Source: DATAOG01 sp963757395 (GTDB lineage: Bacteria; Pseudomonadota; Alphaproteobacteria; Geminicoccales; Geminicoccaceae). Taken from it: a DNA stretch of 64,000 bases. The notes below the pieces were generated by a model, which had not been told where the DNA came from, did not search any database, and worked only from the letters and a program-made list of their open reading frames with translations. Of the stretch, positions 54,157-64,000 are shown piece after piece. The position numbers and the translations under genes were made by a program. The stretch lies in the NCBI GenBank assembly GCA_963757395.1, contig CAVWRK010000003.1:744001-808000 (forward strand). The letters run 5' to 3'. Every line of letters starts with the position of its first letter. Positions within the stretch are counted from its first letter, which is position 1.

Positions 54157-54651
54157 ATGGCGGCCCGGCCCGACCAGCTCTACAAGGACGACTTCTACGC
54201 CTGGACCCGCGATCAGGCGCAAGCGCTCCGTCGTCTCGCCGAGGCGCGCTGGAACGGCCCGCTCGACCTCGAGCACCTGGCGGAGGAGGTGGACGGGCTC
54301 GGGATGCAGGCGCGCAACGCCGTCCGTAGCCAGCTCCTGCGGATCCTCGAGCCTGCCCTGAAGCTGGAGTATTCGCCCGCGGCCGAGCCGCGCGCCGACT
54401 GGCTGAACTCGATCGACGATGCCCGCGGCGAGATCGAAGCTGCGATCACGCCGACGATCCTCGCCGAGGTCGAGCCGATGCTGCCCAAGCTCTTCGACCG
54501 GGCCCGGCGCAAGGTCGCCCGTGACCTGACTGCGCGCGGCGAGATCGAAGCTGCGCGGGCGCTGCCAACGGATTGCCCCTACGCCTTCGACGACTTGATC
54601 GCCGACGCGTGGTGGCCGCCCAACCGCCACGGCCTGCGCGACGAGGACTGA
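54157..54651 (+). CDS. DUF29 family protein
   Basis: A 164-residue helical protein. ATG 54157 gives the family N-terminus QLYKDDFYAWTRDQAQALR, then LDLEHLAEEVDGLGMQARNA and RSQLLRILEPALKLEYSP. The C-terminal half includes IDDARGEIEAAITPTILAEV and CPYAFDDLIADAWWP. DUF29 proteins are frequent in cyanobacteria and Rhodospirillales-like alphaproteobacteria; their function is unknown, though some lie next to toxin-antitoxin genes. It is monocistronic here. Confidence 0.92.
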   Translation: MAARPDQLYKDDFYAWTRDQAQALRRLAEARWNGPLDLEHLAEEVDGLGMQARNAVRSQLLRILEPALKLEYSPAAEPRADWLNSIDDARGEIEAAITPTILAEVEPMLPKLFDRARRKVARDLTARGEIEAARALPTDCPYAFDDLIADAWWPPNRHGLRDED

Positions 54652-54671
54652 GGGGCTGCCAGGCGCCTGCC

Positions 54672-55406
54672 TCAGCCGATCCGGCCGAGGGCCGGGAAGG
54701 TCTCGAGCAGCCAGTAGGCGAGCCGCTCGAGCTGGCCCGTGACCATGAGCAGGCCCATCGCGATCAGGAGGCCGCCCGCGGCCCGCTGCAGGTTGCGGCC
54801 GGCACGGCCGAGCGCCTTCAGCCGGCCGAGCAGCGCGCCGGTGAACAGCGCGGCGAGCAGAAACGGCAGGCCGAGCCCGAGCGAATAGACCGCGAGCAGC
54901 AAGGCGCCTTTGGCGACGTCGGCGGTGCTCGCGCCAAGCGTCAGGATCGCGCCCAGGACCGGACCGATGCAGGGCGTCCAGCCGAAGGCGAAGGCGATCC
55001 CGAGCAGCAGCGCGCTGAGCACCCGGCCGCGGCCGACCTCGAGGTGAAGCCGGGCTTCCTGGTTCATCCAGCGGATCGGGGTCAGGCCCAGCAGGTGCAG
55101 CCCGAACAGGATCACGACGATGCCGGCGATCAGGCCGAGCTCGTAGCGGTAGCTCAGCAGCAGGTTGCCGAGGACGGTGGCGCTGGCGCCGAGCGCCACG
55201 AACACCAGCGTGAACCCGAGCACGAACGTGCCGGCCAGCGTCAGCACCTGGAGGCGTGGCGCCTGGCGGTCGCGCAGCTCCTCGAGCGAGCTGCCGGCGA
55301 CGAACGAGACGTAGCCCGGCACCAGCGGCAGCACGCAGGGCGACAGGAACGAGATCACGCCGGCGGCAAACGCGGTGGCGAGGAAGGTCGGCGACAGGTC
55401 GTGCAT
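54672..55406 (-). CDS. ccdA: Cytochrome c biogenesis protein CcdA
   Basis: A 244-residue membrane thiol-disulphide carrier that moves electrons from cytoplasmic thioredoxin to the periplasm. Six helices are visible. The two redox cysteines sit in SFLSPCVLPLVPGYVSFVAG (helix 1, residues about 20-30) and in FGWTPCIGPVLGAILTLGAS (helix 4, residues about 145-155), each followed by Pro as in the family. It feeds cytochrome c maturation or other periplasmic reducing systems, possibly also MsrP-like repair. No thioredoxin-like partner is adjacent. Confidence 0.95.
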   Translation of the reverse strand: MHDLSPTFLATAFAAGVISFLSPCVLPLVPGYVSFVAGSSLEELRDRQAPRLQVLTLAGTFVLGFTLVFVALGASATVLGNLLLSYRYELGLIAGIVVILFGLHLLGLTPIRWMNQEARLHLEVGRGRVLSALLLGIAFAFGWTPCIGPVLGAILTLGASTADVAKGALLLAVYSLGLGLPFLLAALFTGALLGRLKALGRAGRNLQRAAGGLLIAMGLLMVTGQLERLAYWLLETFPALGRIG

Positions 55407-55499
55407 GGCCGCACTATACGCCCGGGCTGCCGCCTGCGGCAGTCCCTCGCAAACATGGACGGCCGCCCGCGGCAGCCCCTCGCCGAGATGTGAGCGCGC

Positions 55500-57997
55500 T
55501 CAAGGTGCGCGCAGGACCGGCGCCGCCGGCCGCCCGAGCAGGCGCCAGGTGCCGAGGAAACCGGCGGTCAGAGTGAGCGTGAGCGCGGTCAGCAGGACCG
55601 CGAGCACGGCGCCGGGCGAGAAGGTCCAGGGCAGATGCATCGCGAAGATCACCACGGCGGCGGCGCCGAGGCTGCCGAGCAGGCCGCCGGCGAGCGCCGC
55701 GGTCGCGCCGAGGCCGAGATATTCGAGCAGGAAGATGCGCAGCAGGTCGACCCGGCGCGCGCCCAGCACCTTGAGCATGACCGTCTCGTAGAGGTGCCGC
55801 CGGCGGGCCGCGGCGACCGCGCCCGCGAGCACCAGCACGCCACTCAGCAGCGTCACGCCCGCGACCGCGGCGACCGCGAGCTTGATCTTGGCCATCAGTT
55901 CGTCGACCTCGGCGACCATCGCCCGGACCGAGATCGGGGTGACGTTCGGCAGCTGCCCGGCGAGCCGGTCGAGCAGCCCCGCTTCGGCGGCCGGCGGCAC
56001 GTCGACCGCGGCCGCCAGCGTGTGCGGCGCCGCCTCGAGCACCCCCGGGCTGAACAGGAAGACGAAGTTGAGGCGCGCCTGGCCCCAGTCGATCTCGGCC
56101 CGAAGATTCGCGATCTTGGCCTCGATCACCCGGCCGAGCACGTTGAAGCTCAGGCGATCGCCGACGCCGACGCCATAGGCGGCCGCGACCTCGTCCTCGA
56201 CCGAGACCAGCGGCGGGCCGGCATAGTCCTCGGGCCAGGACGCGCCGGCGACCAGCTCGGTGCCCGCGGGCAGGGCCGCGGCGTAGCTCAGGCCGCGATC
56301 ATGGCGGAGCGTCCAATGCTCGATCCCGGTCTGGTCGACCGGGACGCCGTTGATCCGCACCACGCGACCGCGGACGATCGGCGCGATCTGCAGCAGGCGC
56401 GCGCCGTCGGTCGCCCTGATCAGGGCCTCGAAGGCCGCGCCGCTGGTCCGGCTGCAGGTCGATGAAGAACAGGCTCGGCGCCCGCTTGGGCAGGCGCAGG
56501 TCGATCTCGGCGGCGAGATTGCGGTCGATCAGGGCGACCATCGTGAGCACGGCGAGACCGGCGCCGAGCGCGATGATGACGCTCGCCGCCCCGGCACCCG
56601 GCCGGTGCAGATTGGCGAGCGCGATCCGTGTGCGCGCCCCGCCCCGCCGGCCGAGCCGCCGGACGCCCGCGAGGATCAAGGCAGCGAGGCCGGCCAGCAG
56701 CACCGCCGCCGCCAGTGCCACACCGATGAAGATCAGCCCGACCCGGCGGTCGGCGACCCCGGCGAGAGCGAGGCCGGCGAGGCCGAGGATGCTGAGCCCG
56801 AGAAGTGCCAGAATCGGCGCTGGCGGCCAGCGCGAGGGCGGCGCGATCAGGGCCCGGAACATGCCGGCTGGCGAGATCGCGCGGGCGCGCGCCAGCGGCC
56901 AGATCGCAAACACGAGCGCGGTCAAGAGGCCGGCGCCGAGCGCGATCAGGAGCGGCAAGGGATACCAGCCCGCGGCGATCTGGATCGGCGATAGCGGTGC
57001 CACCAGCGTGCGCAGCAGCAGTGGTGCCGTCTGGCCGATCAAAAGGCCGAGCAGGCTGCCGATCCCGGCCAGCACCAGAATCTGCACGAGGTAGATCCTG
57101 AACACGAGGCCGCTCGAGGCGCCGAGGCACTTCGAGCGTGGCGATGGTCGCGGTCTTGCCGGCCAGATAGTTCTGGACCGCGAGTGCCACCCCGACCCCG
57201 CCGATCAGCAGCGCGGTCAGGCCGGCAAGCGTCAGATAAGTCGCGAGCCGGTCGGTGAAGCGGGTGATCTGAGGCTGGACGTCGCGGGTGCCACGCACGC
57301 GCCAGCGGGCATCCGGATGCTCGGCCCGCAGCCGCGCCAGGACGGCGTTGGCATCGACGCCTGCCGGCAGTGCCAGGCCATAGCCATACTGCGCGAGCGA
57401 GCCCGGCAGCATGACGTGCGTCCGCTCGAGCTGATCGAGGCCGATCATCGCGCGCGGGCCGATGCTGATGTAGCCGCCGATCCGGTCCGGCTCGCGCTCG
57501 AGCACGGCCCGGATCACGAAATCGGCCTGACCGATCCGCAGCGGATCGCCGATCTTCAGCCCGAGCCGGGCGAGCAGGCTGCGTTCGACCACGACGCCCC
57601 GATCGGCGAGCGCCTGGTGCAGGCTCAGGCTCGGCGGATCGAGCACGGCCGCGCCGTACAGCGGATAGGCGGCATCGACCGCCTTGAGCGCCACCACCAC
57701 GCGCCGGCCGCCGCCACCTTCGGCCATGGCGTTGGTGCGCACGCTCGCCGAGCGCCTGGCGCCCGGCGGGGTCAGCCCGGCGAGCTCGGCCGCGGTCAGA
57801 GGCAGGTTGCTGGCATCGATCTCGAGGTCGCCGCCGAGCAGCGCCGAGGCGTCCCGCTTCAGGCCGTCGATCAGGCCCGCGTTGAGCACGCCGACCATCG
57901 CGATCGCGGCGACCCCGAGGGTCAGGCAGGCGAAGAACACGGCGAAGCCGCCGAGCCCGCCGCGCAGCTCCCGGCGCGCGAGCCGCCAGGCGAGCAT
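55500..57997 (-). CDS. ABC transporter permease, YbbP-like FtsX family (two frameshifts)
   Basis: A large MacB/FtsX-type permease, about 832 residues if repaired. ATG 57997 begins MLAWRLARRELRGGLGGFAV, the cytoplasmic first segment, then a helix and a long periplasmic domain (LLGGDLEIDASNLPLTAAEL). One extra base near 57130 breaks ATLKCLGASSGLVFRIY, and a second break near 56450 precedes GAAFEALIRATDGARLLQI. The last domain ends with YETVMLKVLGARRVDLLRIF and four C-terminal helices. The paired FtsX domains and the K-x-L-G-A motifs are diagnostic. With the ATPase 8 bases upstream and TesA divergent, it forms the YbbA-YbbP-TesA arrangement. Confidence 0.88.
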
Positions 57998-58005
57998 GAG
58001 CCCCC

Positions 58006-58716
<711 letters not shown>

Positions 58717-58765
58717 CGCAGATCGGGAGACCGGCGCTACCGGGCGGGTGGTCGAAGGCGAGGAC

Positions 58766-59410
58766 ATGGCGAGAGAGATGGTCCGATTGGCAGGTGTTCT
58801 CAAGCTCGGCCTGGCGATGGCGCTGCTGATCGCGGCTCAGGGCGCGGCCGCGACCGAGCCCTGCCGGATTGCCGTGCTCGGCAATTCGCTGACCTCCGCC
58901 TATGGGCTCGACCTCGCCGACGGCTTCCCGGCCCAGCTGCAGCGGCAACTCGACGCGGCGGGCCACCCATGCACGGTGCTCGATGCCGGGGTCACCGGCG
59001 ACACCTCGGCGGGCGGGCTCGCGCGCCTCGACTGGCTGCTCGGCGATCATCCGACCCACGTGATCGTCGAGCTCGGCGGCAACGACGCGCTGCGCGCCCT
59101 GCCGCCCGAGGAGCTGGAGCGCAATCTCGACGCGATCGTCACGCGTCTGCAGAGCGAGGGCGTCAAGGTCATGCTCGCCGGCATGCTGGCGCCGCCCAAT
59201 CTCGGCGAGGACTACGGCCGGGCGTTCGCCGCGGTCTATCCCCGGCTCGCCGCCAGGCACGGCGTGCCGCTCTATCCCTTTTTCCTCGATGGCGTCGCCG
59301 GCCATCCGGAGCTCACCCAGGCGGACGGCATCCACCCGACCGCCGAAGGCATCGCATTGATCGCCCGGCGCATCCTGCCGACGGTCGAGACCTGGCTGGA
59401 TGGCAGTTAG
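58766..59410 (+). CDS. tesA: SGNH arylesterase/acyl-CoA thioesterase I, TesA-like
   Basis: A 214-residue exported hydrolase. The ATG at 58766 opens a signal peptide (LKLGLAMALLIAAQGAAATE). The catalytic blocks are visible: block I IAVLGNSLTSAYGLDLADGF, block III VELGGNDALRALPPEEL (G-x-N-D) and block V ADGIHPTAEGIAL (D-x2-H). Block I reads G-N-S-L where E. coli TesA and most relatives have G-D-S-L; the nucleophile Ser is intact. It lies in the periplasm. It is divergent from the ABC gene across only 50 bases. Confidence 0.92.
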   Translation: MAREMVRLAGVLKLGLAMALLIAAQGAAATEPCRIAVLGNSLTSAYGLDLADGFPAQLQRQLDAAGHPCTVLDAGVTGDTSAGGLARLDWLLGDHPTHVIVELGGNDALRALPPEELERNLDAIVTRLQSEGVKVMLAGMLAPPNLGEDYGRAFAAVYPRLAARHGVPLYPFFLDGVAGHPELTQADGIHPTAEGIALIARRILPTVETWLDGS

Positions 59411-59555
59411 CTGGTGAGCCGTTCTATATGGTCGCATGCGCGGCCGGTTGAGTCGGCGGCCTCGATATGTGACAAAAACCGGTCAGGGGTGCATCAGGCT
59501 GCGGGCCCGGCGCCTGCGCGCGCGCCAGCAGCCAGGCTGCCGATCGGAGGAGGCC

Positions 59556-61490
<1,935 letters not shown>

Positions 61491-61555
61491 CCCCCGGGCG
61501 GTGCCGGGCTCGTGGACGTTGGACCGCCGTCGGCGAGGTTGGAGGCACGTGACTC

Positions 61556-62383
61556 ATGAGCGATGAGGTGGCGGCTCACTACAGTGGCACCGGCGATCTG
61601 GCCGAGGCGATCGCGAAGCGCCTGCGCGACGCCGGCAAGGATCTCGACGCGCTGACGCCGGCTGATCTCGCCGGCATCGACGAGTTCCACATCCGCGGCC
61701 GCAAGGCGACCCTGGAACTGGCCGGGCAGATGAACCTCGACCGGGAGTCCCAGGTCCTCGACGTCGGTAGCGGCTTGGGAGGGCCGGCGCGCACGCTGGC
61801 CGAGGCCTATGGCTGCCGGGTCACCGGCATCGACCTGACCGAAGCCTTCTGCGCCGCGGCCAACGTTCTCTCGGGTTGGCTGGGTCTGGGCGAGCGCGTC
61901 GCGTTCCAACAAGGAGACGCCACCGGCTTGCCGTTCGCGGACGACCAGTTCGATGCGGCGATGACCATTCACGTCGCCATGAACATTGCGGCCAAGGACA
62001 AGATGTACGAGCAGGCCCGGCGTGTCCTGAAGCCGGGAGGGATTTTCGCGGTCTATGACGTGCTCCAGGGCGAGGGTGGTGAGGTCAGGTTCCCGGTGCC
62101 CTGGGCGCGCGAGCCTTCGATCAGCCATCTGGCAACGCCCGACGAGATGCGCTCGCTCCTGCTCGACGCCGGTTTTCAAATCCTGAATGCGCATGATTCG
62201 ACCGACGAGAGCCAGCGCTGGTTCGCAGCGATGGCCGATCGCATCGCGCAATCGGGGCCGCCCGCGGTGACATTCCAAGTCGTTCTTGGTGGCGATTTTG
62301 CCGAGATGGCGCGCAACCAGGTCCGCAATCTGACCGAACGGCGGATCAGGACCGTCAGCTACATTTGCGCGGCTCGAGGATGA
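61556..62383 (+). CDS. Class I SAM-dependent methyltransferase
   Basis: A 275-residue methyltransferase. ATG 61556 lies after GGAGG at about 61540. SAM motif I is QVLDVGSGLGGPARTLAEAY (residues about 65-83). Motif II is ITGIDLT-like (VTGIDLTEAFCAAANVLS), motif post-I is GDATGLPFADDQFDAAMTIH and motif III is RRVLKPGGIFAVYDVL. The layout resembles sarcosine/dimethylglycine or UbiE-like enzymes (Methyltransf_11). The substrate is unknown. It follows acs by 65 bases and may be co-transcribed. Confidence 0.88.
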   Translation: MSDEVAAHYSGTGDLAEAIAKRLRDAGKDLDALTPADLAGIDEFHIRGRKATLELAGQMNLDRESQVLDVGSGLGGPARTLAEAYGCRVTGIDLTEAFCAAANVLSGWLGLGERVAFQQGDATGLPFADDQFDAAMTIHVAMNIAAKDKMYEQARRVLKPGGIFAVYDVLQGEGGEVRFPVPWAREPSISHLATPDEMRSLLLDAGFQILNAHDSTDESQRWFAAMADRIAQSGPPAVTFQVVLGGDFAEMARNQVRNLTERRIRTVSYICAARG

Positions 62384-62389
62384 CAACGG

Positions 62390-62665
62390 TCTACTGGCCG
62401 CCCCCGCCGCCGTCTATGAGCTGGATCATGCGGGTGCCGATCGCGGTCGCCAGGCCCTGCACGCCGGCCAGAACCCGATCCGGGTCTGCTGCGACTTCCG
62501 TCGCCTGACCCGGGAGCAGGTGGCCCAGGCGGCAGGGGTGCGTCGCGTCTAGGTCGCGCAGCTGGAGAGAGCGGCAGGCGGCGCGGGTCGACCAAGGTTC
62601 TGGCGCGCTTCGCCCGGGCGCTTGGGGAGCCAGTCGGACCTTCGGCCTACTCGGCCTACCGGTTG
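62390..62665 (+). pseudogene. Xre-type helix-turn-helix gene remnant
   Basis: A frame reads PIRVCCDFRRLTREQVAQAA and GVRRV, then a TAG at about 62549-62551 followed by VAQLE; after a one-base shift it continues SGRRRGSTKVLARFARALGE. Together these make a normal HTH_3 domain (TREQVAQAAGV...VAQLESG...T-x-V-L-x-x-F-A-R-A-L). The TAG replaces the conserved Tyr (TAC in the family). So it is either a decayed antitoxin-like regulator or a gene hit by sequencing errors. It lies directly upstream of vapBC. Confidence 0.65.
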
Positions 62666-62723
62666 CGCATTCGAGACCCACTGTGTATGCTCGTTGCGAT
62701 TTCTTACACAAAGAGGTCTCGCC

Positions 62724-62933
62724 GTGCGCACCAACATCGAGATCGACGACCAGCTCATGGCGCGGGCCATAGAGTTCAGCGGCCTGCGCACCAAGCGGGC
62801 GGTCGTCGAGGCGGGTCTGCGCGCACTCATCGAGAAGCGGGGCCGGGAGCTGCTGCTGGAGGCCGCCGGCAAGTACCCGTGGGAGGGCGATCTCGACCGC
62901 ATGCGCGGCCGCCGCCCTCTGGCGCCCAAGTGA
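62724..62933 (+). CDS. vapB: VapB-type antitoxin
   Basis: A 69-residue ribbon-helix-helix antitoxin of the DUF2191 type. GTG 62724 follows AAGAGGT. The beta strand and helices read RTNIEIDDQLMARAIEFSGL and KRAVVEAGLRALIEKRGREL, and the toxin-binding tail contains YPWEGDLDRMRGRRP. It binds and blocks the toxin and represses the operon. Its stop overlaps the vapC start by 4 bases. Confidence 0.92.
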   Translation: MRTNIEIDDQLMARAIEFSGLRTKRAVVEAGLRALIEKRGRELLLEAAGKYPWEGDLDRMRGRRPLAPK

Positions 62934-63331
62934 TCGTTGTCGACAGCTCGGTCTGGATCGACCATCTGCGCGATCGCAAGACCCGGCAGGTGTTTTCGCT
63001 GCGCCGGCTTCTAAGGGGTGAGATGGCCGGTCCGATCCTGGTCGGCGACCTGATCCTGTACGAGGTGCTGGCGGGGCTGCGTTCGGCACAGGCGGCCAGA
63101 GAGATCAGGGAGCGCCTGGAAACGCTGCTTCTGGTCTCGATGGTCGACTTCGATCTCGTCAATCGGGCGGTGGCGCACTACCACGCGCTTCGCCGGCGTG
63201 GAGTCACACCGGGCACCGTCGATATGATCATCGGCACCTACTGCATCGAAATGGGTGCTGAGCTCCTGACCGCCGATCGCGATTTCGCCCCGATGCGGGA
63301 CCACCTCGGCCTGAGGTTGGTTGAGCAATAG
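62930..63331 (+). CDS. vapC: VapC-type PIN-domain ribonuclease toxin
   Basis: A 133-residue PIN-domain RNase. GTG 62930 overlaps the antitoxin stop as GTGA. The acidic active-site residues are in IVVDSSVWIDHLRD (Asp 4-5), LILYEVLAGLRSAQ (Glu about 45), GTVDMIIGTYCIEMGAELLT (Asp about 103) and TADRDFAPM (Asp about 120). It probably cleaves tRNA or rRNA when free of VapB. No clear promoter was identified upstream; the pair may be autoregulated. Confidence 0.93.
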   Translation: MIVVDSSVWIDHLRDRKTRQVFSLRRLLRGEMAGPILVGDLILYEVLAGLRSAQAAREIRERLETLLLVSMVDFDLVNRAVAHYHALRRRGVTPGTVDMIIGTYCIEMGAELLTADRDFAPMRDHLGLRLVEQ

Positions 63332-63410
63332 CCGGTTCAGGGCACCGGCAGAGATGCTGGAGTGTCATCGCCTAGGCGATGGCCCTCAAGATCAGGCAAA
63401 GGTCACCAGG

Positions 63411-64000
63411 CTAACCCAGCGAGCCGCTGCGGCTGCTGGCGGGAGCCGCGCCCTCAGGGCCGCCGTCCTTGGGAAAAGCGCAGCTCTGGGCGCTGACCTC
63501 GACGAACCAGCGCTCCCCGGACACGACGCTGAACCGATACTCGCGGCCGTCGACCACCATCCCGTGGTTCAGCGGCAGCACGCCTTCGACGCTCGTGACC
63601 GCGCCGTCCAGGGTGCGAAACTCGAGCCGGACCGGGTAGCTCGGATCGTACCAGGCCTCAGCCAGGCCTTCCGGGTTGCGCGCGGGCTCGGCAGTTCCGC
63701 TCACGGTGATCCGGTCGTCGAACCGGACGAAGCTGACGGGGCCAGTGCTGACCGGCGTGCGCGGCATGAAACGCTTGGTCAGCGGCTGGCCATCGCAGCT
63801 TGCCGGGGTCGCCGCGGCGTCGATCAGGAAGGCGAGCCGGGAGCGGGTCGACGCCGGCCTGAAGCTGCGTCTCGACCCGCTCCAGCAAGCTTGCGAGCTC
63901 GCCCTGGGGCACGTCCATGGCGTAGCGCCGGCGCAGCTCCTGGAGCGCCCGGTCGGCCTGACTGGAGCGCTGCCTGGTCAGGGCCAGCTGGTCGCGGAGG
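63411..64000 (-). CDS. Coiled-coil protein of unknown function, partial and frameshifted
   Basis: The gene runs off the right edge of the window, so its start is missing. The visible N-terminal side is helical and charged (QADRALQELRRRYAMDVPQG, ASLLERVETQLQAGV). The frame breaks near 63835-63845. The C-terminal domain is beta-rich: PVSFVRFDDRITVSGTAEPA, YPVRLEFRTLDGAVTSVEGV and VVSGERWFVEVSAQSCAFP, then a short Ser/Gly tail. I do not recognise the domain. The coil suggests it oligomerises. Confidence 0.5.

Noticed and set aside
5843..57130. Programmed ribosomal frameshifting or recoding at the many breaks
   Set aside because: The break sites share no slippery heptamer or common sequence, shift in different directions and affect unrelated families. 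Sequencing indels or decay explain them better.

Overview
The window is GC-rich DNA (about two thirds G+C by eye) from a bacterium. The gene families fit an alphaproteobacterium, possibly a Rhodospirillales-type soil or aquatic organism: tripartite tricarboxylate and TRAP uptake systems, MerF, DUF29, MsrP, and XrtA-type polysaccharide genes. That placement is an inference; the window has no rRNA or tRNA gene.

Layout. 1-5.2 kb: tail of a TRAP permease, an MFS transporter, a peptidoglycan-binding protein, MsrP, a helical-repeat protein and a flavin oxidase. 5.6-23.4 kb: an exopolysaccharide locus with several glycosyltransferases, a Wzx-type flippase, a Wzy/ligase-type polymerase, two FkbM methyltransferases, a UDP-sugar dehydrogenase, a polysaccharide deacetylase, a formyltransferase-like enzyme and a nucleotide-sugar epimerase. 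It is interrupted by a two-gene phage-tail/lyase-like module (14.9-17.2 kb). 23.5-26.6 kb: small exported proteins, DinB and an esterase. 26.7-27.8 kb: an AT-rich patch of broken and duplicated gene fragments. 27.9-32.3 kb: a polyamine-type ABC importer operon. 32.6-35.2 kb: rhodanese, a SABATH-type methyltransferase and an AEC transporter. 35.7-50.7 kb: a carboxylate-use locus made of two opposed operons. 50.8-55.4 kb: nucleoside hydrolase, a minimal mer locus, nitroreductase, MaoC, DUF29 and CcdA. 55.5-59.4 kb: YbbP/YbbA-type ABC genes divergent from a TesA esterase. 59.5-63.3 kb: acetyl-CoA synthetase, a methyltransferase, an Xre remnant and VapBC. A partial coiled-coil protein closes the window.

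The most interesting part is 35.7-50.7 kb. A GntR/FCD regulator heads a minus-strand operon encoding a ThDP lyase or decarboxylase, a formyl-CoA:oxalate CoA-transferase-like enzyme, a tandem universal stress protein, TctC, TctB, TctA and a large P-loop protein. A plus-strand operon facing it encodes an ADP-forming acyl-CoA ligase, a DUF1330-like protein, an FAH-family enzyme and a ketopantoate reductase-like enzyme. The two operon promoters share a 17-bp element with 16 of 17 identical bases in the same orientation, so I infer one regulon. A plausible scheme is uptake of a carboxylate, CoA priming by the ligase, cleavage to formyl-CoA, and CoA recycling by the transferase.

A strong caveat applies throughout. 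At least fifteen otherwise well-conserved genes are broken by one-base frameshifts, many at short homopolymers. This looks more like uncorrected sequencing indels than mass decay, so these genes are listed as CDS with the frameshift positions described.
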